A stretch of 41,202 nucleotides of DNA from Prochlorococcus sp. HOT208_60m_808G21 (GTDB taxonomy: Bacteria; Cyanobacteriota; Cyanobacteriia; PCC-6307; Cyanobiaceae), in the NCBI GenBank assembly GCA_002026015.1, contig MWOY01000154.1, forward strand, positions 1 to 41,202, given 5' to 3'. Below, one piece after another: positions 26,461-36,075 of the stretch. The notes beneath the pieces were generated by a model. The model was not told the origin of the DNA and ran no database searches. It saw nothing but the letters and a program-made list of their open reading frames with translations. Each line of letters starts with the position of its first letter. Position 1 is the stretch's first letter. A program made the translations under genes and the position numbers.

Positions 26461-28689
26461 TTAACCAAACTTACCTGAAGTTGATGCTATTACAAATGCA
26501 CCGAATGTAAGAATGTTTCCAATTGTGAAATGTGCTAATCCAACTAATCTAGCTTGAACAATTGAGAGTGCAACTGGCTTGTCTCTCCAGCCAACAAGAT
26601 TAGCTATTGGAGTACGCTGATGTGCCCAAACTAATGTTTCAATTAATTCTTGCCAGTAACCACGCCATGATATCAAGAACATGAAACCAGTAGCCCAAAC
26701 TAAGTGACCGAAAAGGAACATCCAAGCCCAAGGAGATAAAGAGTTTACCCCGAATGGATTATATCCGTTAATTAGTTGAGCAGAGTTTAACCAGAGATAA
26801 TCTCTGAACCAACCCATTAGATAAGTTCCTGATTCATTAAATTGTGCTACATTACCCTGCCATATTGCTAGGTGTTTCCAATGCCAGTAGAAAGTTACCC
26901 ATGCTAGTAAATTTAATGCCCAGAACATAGCTAAATACATAGCATCCCAAGATGAACTATCACAAGTACCTCCACGCCCAGGTCCATCGCAAGGGAATGC
27001 ATAACCTAAATCTTTCTTATCAGGAATTAATTTTGTTCCTCTAGCGTCAAGTGCACCTTTGATTAGGATTAAAGCAGTTGTATGAAGACCTAAAGCGATA
27101 GCATGGTGAACTAAGAAATCTGCAGGACCGATAGGTAAGAAAGCACTTAATGCATCTTGTCTATTGATCAAATCCATCCAGTAATGATTACCTGGTAATG
27201 AATTAGCAGCGAGACTTGCTGAACTTGTAGGATCAGATAATAAAGCGTTAAAACCATACATCATCTTACCTTGAGCAGCTTGAACAAATTGAGCAAATAC
27301 TGGCTCTATTAGAATTTGCTTTTCAGGATTACCAAAAGCTACAACAACATCGTTATGAACATAAATTCCAAGAGTATGGAATCCCAGCAACATTGTTACC
27401 CAACTAAGGTGACTTATCAAAGCTTCTTTTGTTCCAAGAACTCTTGCTAATACATTGTCTTTATTTAATTCTGGATCGTAATCTCTTACAAAGAAAATGG
27501 CTCCATGTGCAAATGCACCAACCATCAAGAACATTGCTATGTACTGGTGATGACTATATAAAGCAGATTGTGTGGTGTAATCCCTGGCTATAAAAGCGTA
27601 AGAGGGAAGTGCACCCATATGTTGGGCTACAAGAGAAGTTGCTACACCAAGTGATGCTAATGCAAGTCCAAGTTGGAAATGTAATGAATTATTTACAGTT
27701 TCATATATTCCATCATGGTTAATTCCGAAACTGCCTTTATGAGGGTCATTAGGGTGTCTTGTATTGTGAGCTTCTGTAATTTCTTTGAGACTATGACCAA
27801 TACCAAAAGTATTTCTATACATATGACCAGCAATTACAAAAACTGTTCCAATCGCAATATGGTGATGCGCAATATCGGTAAGCCATAATGCTTCACTTTG
27901 AGGATGAAGACCACCCAAGAAAGTAAAGATTGCTGTTCCAGCCCCTTCAGCTGTTCCAAATACTTGATCTAAAGAATCAGGATTTTGAGCATAAGCTCCC
28001 CAGTTCAAAGTAAAGAAAGGAGCTAGACCTGCAGGATGTGGAAGCACTGTTAACCAGTTATCCCAACCTACATGCTGTCCTCTTGATTCAGGTATAGCAA
28101 CATGAACCAAATGACCTGTCCAAGCAATACTACTAAAACCAAATAAGACAGCTAAATGATGATTTAATCTTGACTCTGCATTTTTAAACCAAGCTAGAGA
28201 AGGTCTGAATTTTGGCTGTAAGTGTAGCCAACCTGCAAATAGAGTCCAACAAGCCAAAATACTCATGAATATTGAAGCTTGGAAGAGTTGCTCATTAGTT
28301 CTCATTCCAATTGTGTACCACCAATGGTAGAGACCTGAATAAGCTATGTTTACTGGACCGCTTGCTCCAGCTTGTGTCATCGCTTCTGTGATGCCAGATC
28401 CAAAATGAGGATCCCAAATAGCATGAGCTATAGGGCGGACATGAGTTGGATCAAGTACAAATTGCTCAAAATTACCCTGCCAAGCAATATGAAATAAGTT
28501 ACCAGCTACCCAGAGGGCGATTATTGCTAGATGTCCAAAATGTGTAGAAAATAGCTTCTGATAAAGTTTTTCTTCAGTCATACCATCATGACTTTCAAAG
28601 TCATGAGCGGTAGCTATTCCGTACCATATTCGTCGGGTTGTGGGGTCCTGAGCTAGACCCTGGTTAAATGATGGAAATTTTGTTGCCAT
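26461..28689 (-). CDS. psaB: Photosystem I core protein PsaB
   Basis: The protein has 742 residues. It starts [36 protein letters not shown] and has the F-X cluster loop [19 protein letters not shown], whose two cysteines hold half of the bridging 4Fe-4S centre. Eleven membrane spans rich in His chlorophyll ligands are evident ([37 protein letters not shown]). PsaB forms the reaction-centre heterodimer with PsaA, binding P700 and the A0/A1 cofactors. It lies 27 bp downstream of psaA and ends before a strong terminator. Confidence 0.99.
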
Positions 28690-28716
28690 TGAATTAAAAA
28701 GGTGAAGTTCAGGTTA

Positions 28717-31020
28717 TTAGCCCAGCCCGAAAAGGCGAGCATGGAAGAAGGCCCATGTGGTAGCAATCCCACCTACAAGGAAGTGAGTAACACCTACTGC
28801 ACGTCCCTGAGTAATAGATAGAGCTCTAGGTTGAATGGTTGGTGCAACTTTTAGTTTATTGTGTGCCCAAACAATTGATTCGAACAATTCTTGCCAATAT
28901 CCTCTTCCGCTGAAGAGGAACATTAAACTGAAAGCCCATATGAAGTGAGCTCCTAAGAACATCAAACCGTACATGCTTATTGATTGACCATAGCTTGTTA
29001 ATACTTGAGAAGCTTGAGCCCAGAGGAAATCTCTTAACCAACCATTAATAGTAATTGAACTTTGTGCGAAATTACCACCAGTGAGTCCCCAAACATCACT
29101 CTGCATTTTCCAAGAGAAGTGGAAAATAACTATTGATAAACAGTTATACATCCAGAAGAGAGCCAAGAAAACGTGATCCCATGAAGAAACTTGACATGTA
29201 CCACCTCTTCCAGGACCGTCACAAGGGAATCTAAATCCTAAAGAAGCTTTATCAGGGATCAACCTTGAACTTCTTGCATAAAGTACTCCTTTGAGAAGTA
29301 TCAAAACAGTTACATGGATTTGGAAAGCATGAATATGATGAATCATTAAATCAGCTGTACCTAATGGGATTGGAGCTATAGCTACCTTTCCACCAACTTC
29401 TACTAAACTTCCATTAAAAACTTCACTCAAAGCTTTATGAGGTAAAGCTTCTGCAGTACCTGCTAAGAGAGAAGTTCCAACAGCAGATGCTTGAATACTC
29501 TGCACCCATTGAGCAAAGATTGGCTGAAGTTGAATTGCAGAATCACTAAACATATCTTGGGGTCTACCCAAAGCTCTCATAGTATCGTTATGAATATAGA
29601 GTCCAAAACTATGGAATCCTAACCACATACATACCCAGTTCAAATGACTAATTAAAGCATCTCTTGCCTTAAGAATTCTGTCTAAAACATTATCGATATG
29701 TTTTGCTGGATCGTAATCTCTAACCATTGCAATTCCAGCATGCGCACCTGCTCCTACAATGAATAATCCACCTATCCACATGTGATGGGTAAATAATCCA
29801 AGAACTGTCATGTAGTCAGTAGCTATATAAGGATATGGAGGCATCGCATACATGTGATGAGATACGAGTATGCTTATTGATCCAAGCATCGCTAGGTTTA
29901 CTGATAGCTGAGCATGTCTACTTTCTGCCATGAACTCAAAAAGACCTTGATGACCTTTGGGTGCAGGGAATAATATTGGATCTCCTTGTTGTGAATCTAA
30001 TATTTCTTTCATACTATGACCAATACCGTAATTGGTTCTGTACATATGACCACCGATTATTGCTATTACACCAAACGCTAAATGATGATGTGAAACATCA
30101 GTCATCCACAAGCTTCCTGTCACAGGGTTAAGTCCACCTTTGAAAGTAAGGAAGTCTGAGAAAGCTAACCAATTTAAACTAAAGAAATTGCCTGTACCAC
30201 TTGCTAATCCTGGGAAAATCTGACCGATAATTTGTGGATCGCAGAGTTGATGCGGCATAGGCATATCTGCAATAGTTGCTATTTCTTTTCCATTAATAAT
30301 TAAAGGAGAACCTGCATCAATTGCATCTAAAAGTGCAGCAGTAGGAGCTCCGATATGAATACAATGGCCAGCCCATGCTAATGATCCAAGTCCTACTAAA
30401 CCTGCTATGTGGTGGTTGAGCATCGACTCAATATCTTGGAACCACTCCATTTTTGGAGCTGCTTTATGATAATGAAAAATTCCAGCATGGAGCATAAGTG
30501 CAGCCATTACTACAGCACCTATTGCCAAAGCCATTAGTTCACTTTCATTGGTTATTCCCCATGCTCGCCACATGTGGAATATTCCTGAGCTGATTTGAAT
30601 TCCGTTGTAGTTAGCACCAAGATCAGCATTTAGCATTTCTTGACCAACAATTGCCCAAACTTGCTGGGCTCCTGGTTTTACATGCGTTGGATCAGCTAAC
30701 CAACCTGAATAATTAGAAAATCTTGCTCCATGGAAAAATGCGGCACTCATCCATATAAAAATGACTGCAAGATGTCCAAAATGAGCTGAAAAGATTTTTC
30801 TTGTTGCTTCTTCAGCATCGCCTGTATGCACATCAAAATCATGCGCATCAGCATGCAAATTCCAAATCCAAGTTGTAGTTTTTGGACCTTTAGATAATTT
30901 ACTTGACCAGAAACCTGGCTTATCTAATTTGGCAAAATCAATAGGTCTTGGATCAGCCTTAACGGGATCCTCCAAAACCTTTTTGTTTTTTTCTCCACTT
31001 TCTGGTGGGCTGATGGTCAT
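28717..31020 (-). CDS. psaA: Photosystem I core protein PsaA
   Basis: The protein has 767 residues. It starts [37 protein letters not shown] and shows the F-X loop [19 protein letters not shown]. Numerous His-rich membrane spans match the family ([40 protein letters not shown]). With PsaB it binds P700, the first electron acceptors and the F-X cluster. A strong Shine-Dalgarno sequence precedes the start, and the 334-bp upstream spacer contains several inverted repeats. Confidence 0.99.
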   Translation of the reverse strand: MTISPPESGEKNKKVLEDPVKADPRPIDFAKLDKPGFWSSKLSKGPKTTTWIWNLHADAHDFDVHTGDAEEATRKIFSAHFGHLAVIFIWMSAAFFHGARFSNYSGWLADPTHVKPGAQQVWAIVGQEMLNADLGANYNGIQISSGIFHMWRAWGITNESELMALAIGAVVMAALMLHAGIFHYHKAAPKMEWFQDIESMLNHHIAGLVGLGSLAWAGHCIHIGAPTAALLDAIDAGSPLIINGKEIATIADMPMPHQLCDPQIIGQIFPGLASGTGNFFSLNWLAFSDFLTFKGGLNPVTGSLWMTDVSHHHLAFGVIAIIGGHMYRTNYGIGHSMKEILDSQQGDPILFPAPKGHQGLFEFMAESRHAQLSVNLAMLGSISILVSHHMYAMPPYPYIATDYMTVLGLFTHHMWIGGLFIVGAGAHAGIAMVRDYDPAKHIDNVLDRILKARDALISHLNWVCMWLGFHSFGLYIHNDTMRALGRPQDMFSDSAIQLQPIFAQWVQSIQASAVGTSLLAGTAEALPHKALSEVFNGSLVEVGGKVAIAPIPLGTADLMIHHIHAFQIHVTVLILLKGVLYARSSRLIPDKASLGFRFPCDGPGRGGTCQVSSWDHVFLALFWMYNCLSIVIFHFSWKMQSDVWGLTGGNFAQSSITINGWLRDFLWAQASQVLTSYGQSISMYGLMFLGAHFIWAFSLMFLFSGRGYWQELFESIVWAHNKLKVAPTIQPRALSITQGRAVGVTHFLVGGIATTWAFFHARLFGLG

Positions 31021-31024
31021 CTAG

Positions 31025-31030
31025 CACCTC
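31025..31030 (-). promoter_or_regulatory. Strong ribosome-binding site of psaA
   Basis: Leftward, GAGGTG lies 4 nt before the ATG-proximal spacer CTAG, matching the anti-Shine-Dalgarno core GAGGTG. Most genes in this window lack such a site, so it marks a highly translated message and fixes the psaA start. Confidence 0.7.
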
Positions 31031-31064
31031 GAAAATAATTGACATTAAAGCCGATTGATCGGAT

Positions 31065-31195
31065 CTTGAACTTATTTTTAATGATAATGTTCAAGAAAAC
31101 GAATCCTTCGGAACTTTAGATATTCGTTTCAAAAATAATAAGGCAAAGATTCTTTCGTTATGCATTAACGTAACAAATGTTCTAATGATTGTTAC
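31065..31195 (-). promoter_or_regulatory. Cluster of inverted repeats in the psaA / cobJ spacer
   Basis: The 334-bp spacer 31021-31354 has no gene. It holds four inverted repeats: CTTGAAC/GTTCAAG (31065-31071 and 31089-31095), AAACGAAT/ATTCGTTT (31097-31104 and 31122-31129), CGTTA/TAACG (31156-31160 and 31166-31170), and GTAACAA/TTGTTAC (31170-31176 and 31189-31195). The first two have equal 17-nt loops and sit 45-109 nt before the psaA start, so they could fold in its leader; the last two look more like operator half-sites. Assignment to light regulation is inference. Confidence 0.45.
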
Positions 31196-31320
31196 TATAT
31201 GAATATTTTGTTAAATTACAGTCTACGACATAATTATGAGTATTTTTACTCAAATTTAATATAAATTTCTTAAATTTTTTTTTATATTTCAAAGACAATT
31301 TTTTAAATCAAGCGACAGGA

Positions 31321-31326
31321 TATAAT
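31321..31326 (+). promoter_or_regulatory. Candidate -10 box of cobJ
   Basis: TATAAT lies 28 bp before the TTG start of cobJ, preceded by GCGACAGGA, which breaks the A/T-rich run. No convincing -35 box is seen. Confidence 0.4.
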
Positions 31327-31354
31327 TTCAATATAACTATCAATAGTTTCTGAT

Positions 31355-33157
31355 TTGAAAGGAATTGCTATAGGTCTATCTAATAATTCAATAGAAATTT
31401 TAAAAAGGCTTAAAAAAACTGAATTTGTCAAAGATATATACATTGCAGGTTCTTCGAACAATGATGGGGCGGAAAATGAACTTGTTCAAGTACAAAAACC
31501 TAGAGAAATCTTATTTAAAAAATGGCCGGAAATAGATTTAATAATTTTTATAGGCTCCATTGCTGCATCAATTCGCATAATAAATTCTTTTTTAAGCTCT
31601 AAAGATCAAGATCCTGGTGTAATAGTTATAGATCAGAAATGTTCCAAGATAGTTCCTTTAATTGGCTTACATCAGTCAAATACACAAAATATTGCTTATC
31701 AAATTGCTAATTTACTTGGTGGCGAAATAATAGAAACTAATAATTCCAATAATCAAAGCTTCTTAAATCTTGATGCATTTGGGAATCAATGGGGTTGGGA
31801 AAGATCTGGCAACATAAAGGATTGGTCAAAACTAGTAATTAAACAAGCAAAGAACGAAAAAATATTTTGCAAACAATTATCTGGTAATAGCTTATGGAAA
31901 AATTCAGAATCAGGGGGGATTATTAATCAAATTAATGAAAAAGAAATTGAGAAACCAGATTCAACATTTCATGTGAGTATATTCGAAAATCATTCAACAA
32001 ATTGGCATCCGCCCGTATTATGGATTGGCATTGGATGTGAAAGAAATACAAGCAAAGAATTAATAGAAAATTCCTTAAATAACTTATTAGAGTCGAGAAA
32101 TTTGTCCAAGTATTCAATTGCGGGACTTGCAACGGTTGATATTAAAAAAGATGAGAAAGGAATTTTAGAACTTGCTGAAGAAAAAAACTTGCCTATAAAG
32201 TTTTTTAGTAAAGAAGATCTTTCAACAATAATTGTTCCAAATCCTTCAAGTGTTGTAAAAGAGGAAATTGGCACCCCTTCTGTAGCAGAAGCCTCTTGTT
32301 TACTTGCAGCAGGAGAAGAATCAAAATTACTAGAAGAAAAAAGAATTTTTAAAAATCAATCTGGGGCAGTAACAATCGCTGTAGCAGAATCAAAATATCA
32401 ATATAAGCCAACGCATGGCGAAATACATATCATTGGAAGTGGTCCTGGTGATATCTCCTTCCTAACCAGTAATACAAAAAAAGCACTTTCAAGATGTATT
32501 GTTTGGATCGGATACAAAATGTATTTAGATTTAATTAAGTCCTTAAAAAGGAGTGACCAAGTTTTAATTGAAAGTAAACTTACTGAAGAAAAAGAGAGAT
32601 GCAGTAAAGCAATTAAACTAGCTCAGGAAGGAATAAAAGTGGCTTTAATTTCTTCAGGTGAATCTGGATTTTATGGCATGGCAGGTTTACTTTTAGAATT
32701 ACTTCAAAAAATCAAAAAAGAATATAGACCTTACTTTGAAGTACATCCAGGTATAAGTAGTGTTCAATTAGCGGCTGCGATTAGTGGCGCACCACTAATG
32801 AATGACTTTTGTTCGGTAAGCTTAAGCGATAAACTAACACCATGGTCTTTAATAGAAAAAAGAATTGAAGGAGCTCTTGTGGGTGACTTTGTAATAGCTT
32901 TATTTAATCCTCAATCCATTGAAAGAAATTGGCAGCTAAAAAGTGTAATAGATATATGTTTAGAATCTAGGCATGGCGATACTCCAGTTTTAATAGCTAG
33001 ACAAGTAGGAAGAGAAAATCAAACAAAAAAATTTTTTACTTTAAACACCATTCCTTTTAAAGAGATTGATATGTTATCAATCATTATTATTGGCAATTCT
33101 CAAACAACCCTAGTTGACGAAATATTTCTCACTCCCAGAGGATATTTACAAAATTAA
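31355..33157 (+). CDS. cobJ: Fused CbiG-like / precorrin-3B C17-methyltransferase
   Basis: The protein has 600 residues in two parts. Residues 1-~345 are CbiG-like: central region SIAASIRIINSFL, then the C-terminal CbiG/CobE domain PVLWIGIGCERNTS, AGLATVDIKKDEKGILELA and GTPSVAEASCLLAAG. Residues ~355-600 are a tetrapyrrole methylase: EIHIIGSGPGDISFLT, SSGESGFYGMAGLLLEL, EVHPGISSVQLAAA, GDFVIALFNPQS. The pair act on consecutive steps of corrin ring contraction, C17 methylation and opening of the lactone, in cobalamin synthesis. The start codon is TTG: the encoded KGIAIGLS fits the start of the CbiG fold and no ATG lies nearby. It is divergent from psaA. Confidence 0.9.
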   Translation: MKGIAIGLSNNSIEILKRLKKTEFVKDIYIAGSSNNDGAENELVQVQKPREILFKKWPEIDLIIFIGSIAASIRIINSFLSSKDQDPGVIVIDQKCSKIVPLIGLHQSNTQNIAYQIANLLGGEIIETNNSNNQSFLNLDAFGNQWGWERSGNIKDWSKLVIKQAKNEKIFCKQLSGNSLWKNSESGGIINQINEKEIEKPDSTFHVSIFENHSTNWHPPVLWIGIGCERNTSKELIENSLNNLLESRNLSKYSIAGLATVDIKKDEKGILELAEEKNLPIKFFSKEDLSTIIVPNPSSVVKEEIGTPSVAEASCLLAAGEESKLLEEKRIFKNQSGAVTIAVAESKYQYKPTHGEIHIIGSGPGDISFLTSNTKKALSRCIVWIGYKMYLDLIKSLKRSDQVLIESKLTEEKERCSKAIKLAQEGIKVALISSGESGFYGMAGLLLELLQKIKKEYRPYFEVHPGISSVQLAAAISGAPLMNDFCSVSLSDKLTPWSLIEKRIEGALVGDFVIALFNPQSIERNWQLKSVIDICLESRHGDTPVLIARQVGRENQTKKFFTLNTIPFKEIDMLSIIIIGNSQTTLVDEIFLTPRGYLQN

Positions 33158-33228
33158 GTTTACATAATCCACAATTTTATAAATAGAATGTTTTTCTTTG
33201 CTTTTTCTTTATAAGAATACTAATCTTT

Positions 33229-33234
33229 TATAAT
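33229..33234 (+). promoter_or_regulatory. Candidate -10 box of the HAD gene
   Basis: TATAAT lies 18 bp before the TTG start, which would give a leader of only about 10-12 nt. No clear -35 box is seen, and transcription from cobJ across the 95-bp gap is an alternative. Confidence 0.3.
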
Positions 33235-33252
33235 AATGATGTAAGAAATTAA

Positions 33253-34041
33253 TTGAAAAATATTGGTTTAATTTTGTTTGACATTGATGGGGTAATCCGC
33301 AGCGTAGAACATAGCTACAGACTGTCATTAAAAAAAACAGTTTACAAATTTTCCGGATGGGAGCCAAGTTATTTAGATATTGATAAAGCAAAAAATGAAG
33401 GGATCTGGAATAATGACTGGGATTTAAGTTTAGAACTCATAAAAAGATATATAAAAAAAGAGAACTTAAAGCGTAAAATTCCTCCAAGAGAGGAAATAGT
33501 AAAATGTTTTGAAGAGTTTTACTTTGGTGGAGATCCAAATAAAGATAGTAAATATTGGTCCGGTTTCATAACAAATGAGGAGTTATTAGTTGATAAAAAG
33601 TTTTTTGATTTAATTCAAGGTAATGGAATAATCTGGGGTTTTGTTAGTGGTGCAGAGTCTGCTTCTGCAAAATTTGTTTTAGAAAAAAGACTTGGACTAA
33701 AATCACCACCATTAATAGCTATGGGAGATGCCCCTGATAAGCCTGATCCTAAAGGTTTTATTAACTTATCAAAAAAGCTTATTGGAGGTAAACTTGGCGA
33801 ATCAAAAATTCCAATTGCATATGTAGGAGATACTATTGCAGACATAAATACAGTTATAAACGCTAGAAAGGAAATGCCATCTCAGAAATTCATAAGTATC
33901 GGAATAGCTCCCCCTCATTTACATTTAAATTCTCGATTAAAAGAACGTAATTCTTACGAAAAAAATCTTAGAAATGCAGGCGCTGACTTGATTTTAAATT
34001 CTATTTATGACCTTAAAGATATTAATCTTGACTTATTTTAA
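33253..34041 (+). CDS. HAD-superfamily phosphatase (subfamily IA)
   Basis: The protein has 262 residues. HAD motif I is LFDIDGVIRS, with nucleophile Asp10 and general acid/base Asp12. The cap domain includes a long helical segment, motif II is WGFVSGAES, motif III the lysine in DKPDPKGF, and motif IV YVGDTIADINT. The pattern resembles the group of cyanobacterial and plant phosphatases annotated as HAD IA hypothetical; the substrate is unknown, with phosphoglycolate or sugar phosphates possible. The start codon is TTG, giving KNIGLILFDIDGV directly. Downstream of it begins the region bounded by tRNA-Ser repeats. Confidence 0.85.
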   Translation: MKNIGLILFDIDGVIRSVEHSYRLSLKKTVYKFSGWEPSYLDIDKAKNEGIWNNDWDLSLELIKRYIKKENLKRKIPPREEIVKCFEEFYFGGDPNKDSKYWSGFITNEELLVDKKFFDLIQGNGIIWGFVSGAESASAKFVLEKRLGLKSPPLIAMGDAPDKPDPKGFINLSKKLIGGKLGESKIPIAYVGDTIADINTVINARKEMPSQKFISIGIAPPHLHLNSRLKERNSYEKNLRNAGADLILNSIYDLKDINLDLF

Positions 34042-34075
34042 AACAAATATAAATTAAAAAAATTTTAAATAAATC

Positions 34076-34097
34076 ACGGAGAGGGAGGAAATCGGAC
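34076..34097 (-). repeat. Partial duplicate of the tRNA-Ser 3' end (candidate att site)
   Basis: ACGGAGAGGGAGG at 34076-34088 is identical to 36814-36826, which covers the acceptor 3' strand and part of the T arm of tRNA-Ser. The identity continues at 6 of the next 9 positions (19 of 22 overall), reaching the T loop. The rest of a tRNA is absent. The copy lies 35 bp after the HAD gene. Confidence 0.8.
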
Positions 34098-34110
34098 TAA
34101 GACTGAGTGA

Positions 34111-34122
34111 GTAGATATAGCA
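34111..34122 (+). repeat. 12-bp word shared by both ends of the element (left copy)
   Basis: GTAGATATAGCA occurs here and at 36759-36770 in the same orientation. Each copy lies a few tens of bases inside a tRNA-Ser end copy (23 nt from the duplicate here). Confidence 0.6.
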
Positions 34123-34155
34123 AGGGATGACACTCTGACTGATGGGATAGTAGGA

Positions 34156-34179
34156 ATTTTATCCCCTATTTTATCCCCT
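34156..34179 (-). repeat. Two tandem 12-bp repeats at the left end of the element
   Basis: ATTTTATCCCCT is repeated perfectly twice (34156-34167 and 34168-34179). On the minus strand this reads AGGGGATAAAAT twice, with the core GGGGATAA recurring each 12 bp. A related core, GGGGACAA, is repeated near the right end. It precedes the surface protein gene on its 3' side. Confidence 0.8.
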
Positions 34180-34202
34180 GACCAGAAGACAATAATTAAC
34201 TT

Positions 34203-35936
34203 CTAATTTTTAATTAATGCCAGATCTTCGTATTTAATATCTATGGATGCTATTTTTTCTAGCCTATCTAATCTCGCCATTAGTTTTGAGACTTTATTCT
34301 GTAGTTTTTCATTTTCATCAGTTAAAGTACCAATTTTAGTTTCCATTACTTTCTTATCTTTCATACTTATTTGAGAAGGTTCTTTCAATTCTCCTAATTT
34401 GAAGACAAAACCTGCTTTAACCACTCCACTATCTAAAGTTCCTCCTCCATAAGACTTTGATCCTCCAAATACATAAGATCCACCCGCATTGACATCAACT
34501 CTTTTATTAACCTTAGAAGCACAACCAAAACCAACTGCATATCTACTACTGTAAGCACCAGTTCCAACTCCACAACTCAGTTTGGATTCTTTTGATGTTT
34601 GAGGTAAAGCAGTAAGTGCTGCTGTTAATGCAGTTGAACCTGCTACTCCTTCTCCAATTTTTTTGATATTTGACTTGTTACTGTCAATTTGTCCTTGAAC
34701 GCTTTTACCATTGATGTGAAGATCTGAACCATAGATGTTAAGAGGAATTTTTGTTCCATTTTCATCTTCTGCCCAAATTGGATGAGCACCATTTAAAACA
34801 TCATCTCCTATAACAAATGAGTTTTTACCAATATGTATATTTCCATCTGAGTCCTTTTTAATAAGGTTCCCTCCAGAGACTGATATTCCAGATTGGTTAA
34901 TTGTTGTTGGATTTGATGTTGGTCCAATTTCTAAAGTATTTTTTGTTGAATCTCCAATTCTTGCAGTTGTTGTAGAACCTGATTTTGTACTGATAAGACC
35001 TTGTAGAGCACTTATATCAGTATCATTGCTTGAGATATTTGATGAGTTGGTTGAGATACTAGAGGCGTTTGATGCGATATCAGTATCATTGCTAGAAATA
35101 TTATTTTTGTTTGTTGTTACTTGAGCGCTATCCCCTGCTTTAACTTCTACTCCATCAATTAGTAATTTACTATTATTAGTGACATTAATATCAATTGCAT
35201 TATTATTTTCATCTTTAGCATAGAGTTTTTGTACTCCATCTTCTTCTATAGTAATAAGTGAATTTTTACCAATATGAATTTCACCAGAATCTTTTTTGGT
35301 AATAAGTGAAACTCCATCAACCAATAATCCTTCACCACTTATATCTATATCATTACTATCTGTTCCGATTTGTATTGAACCATCTGAATTTTTTTTGATA
35401 ACTGAAGATCCACCAATATTTAATCCACTGGTAGATATATCAATATCATTACTATCGCTTCCTATTTGCACTGATCCATCACTTTTTAATTCATATAGTT
35501 TTGTTCCATCTAGTTCAATTTTTGCACCACCACCGGAAGTGCCAACTACATTTGGACGTGCGTAAGTTGAATCATAATCTGGTTTCCAAGAGACACCTCT
35601 ATCAGTCCATATATCCGTCGCTAAGTTGTATGATTGCATTCTGCTATTTGGATCTTGCCAATAAATATCTCCAGTAGATGGTTCAATATAATTTTGAGTC
35701 GCGGGACTTGAATTGGTGCATCCAGATCCAGGATAGTTATCATTCGTAAAACATTTTGTAGTTCGCAGTGTTGCTTCTCCAGTTGCATTGTCAACTGTAA
35801 AGAAATCTAATCCTAAACTAGTATTACTATTTGCTTTTACTGCCCAATAATCCCAATCTGCTCTGAGAGCATTTGTTTGAGTTACTAATATTGAAGAGGC
35901 GAATAAGGATGTAAAAAATTTTCTTGAGAGTTTCAT
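34203..35936 (-). CDS. Trimeric-autotransporter-like secreted surface protein
   Basis: The protein has 577 residues. A Sec signal peptide (MKLSRKFFTSLFASSILV...) with likely cleavage after ALRA at residue 26 starts it. Residues ~27-145 are Trp/Tyr-rich. From ~145 to 430 come related repeats around IGSDSNDIDIS, IGTDSNDIDIS and HIGKNS. A coiled-coil stretch of about 45 residues (near 270-313, NISSNDTDIASN, SSNISSNDTDIS) has the Asn-rich heptads of YadA-type stalks. Residues ~428-515 match a YadA-like anchor: helix GEGVAGSTALTAALTALPQ, then four amphipathic strands ending VVKAGFVFKLG. After the anchor comes a 62-residue coiled coil (ENEKLQNKVSKLMARLDRLEKI), which usual autotransporters lack. It is probably an outer-membrane trimer with surface-exposed repeats. 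It lies within the tRNA-Ser-flanked element. Confidence 0.7.
   Translation of the reverse strand: MKLSRKFFTSLFASSILVTQTNALRADWDYWAVKANSNTSLGLDFFTVDNATGEATLRTTKCFTNDNYPGSGCTNSSPATQNYIEPSTGDIYWQDPNSRMQSYNLATDIWTDRGVSWKPDYDSTYARPNVVGTSGGGAKIELDGTKLYELKSDGSVQIGSDSNDIDISTSGLNIGGSSVIKKNSDGSIQIGTDSNDIDISGEGLLVDGVSLITKKDSGEIHIGKNSLITIEEDGVQKLYAKDENNNAIDINVTNNSKLLIDGVEVKAGDSAQVTTNKNNISSNDTDIASNASSISTNSSNISSNDTDISALQGLISTKSGSTTTARIGDSTKNTLEIGPTSNPTTINQSGISVSGGNLIKKDSDGNIHIGKNSFVIGDDVLNGAHPIWAEDENGTKIPLNIYGSDLHINGKSVQGQIDSNKSNIKKIGEGVAGSTALTAALTALPQTSKESKLSCGVGTGAYSSRYAVGFGCASKVNKRVDVNAGGSYVFGGSKSYGGGTLDSGVVKAGFVFKLGELKEPSQISMKDKKVMETKIGTLTDENEKLQNKVSKLMARLDRLEKIASIDIKYEDLALIKN
35014..35093 (-). repeat. 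17-bp direct repeat, 63 bp apart, in the stalk of the surface protein
   Basis: ATATCAGTATCATTGCT occurs at 35014-35030 and 35077-35093. The 63-bp spacing equals 21 codons, three coiled-coil heptads, so unequal recombination here would lengthen or shorten the stalk without breaking its register. A related 93-bp-spaced repeat (SDSNDIDIS units) lies near 35340 and 35435. Confidence 0.8.
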
Positions 35937-36075
35937 AATTACTACTTTTTGTTGGAAATAAATAAAAAATTTTAGAAAAATTTTAAGTGTTTATACTTAC
36001 AGAAAAAAAATATTGCTTTACATAAGGTAATATCTCCTTTGACTAAAAATATTGAATTTTATATGAGAGTTTCAT

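Noticed and set aside
31156..31195. Possible RpaB HLR1 element upstream of psaA
   Set aside because: GTTAC half-sites are present but in inverted order and with wrong spacing; HLR1 is a direct repeat of (G/T)TTACAWW.
34203..35936. Phage tail fibre as the identity of the repeat-rich protein
   Set aside because: A Sec signal peptide and a barrel-like anchor favour a secreted surface protein, and no other phage genes are near; it remains a less likely alternative.
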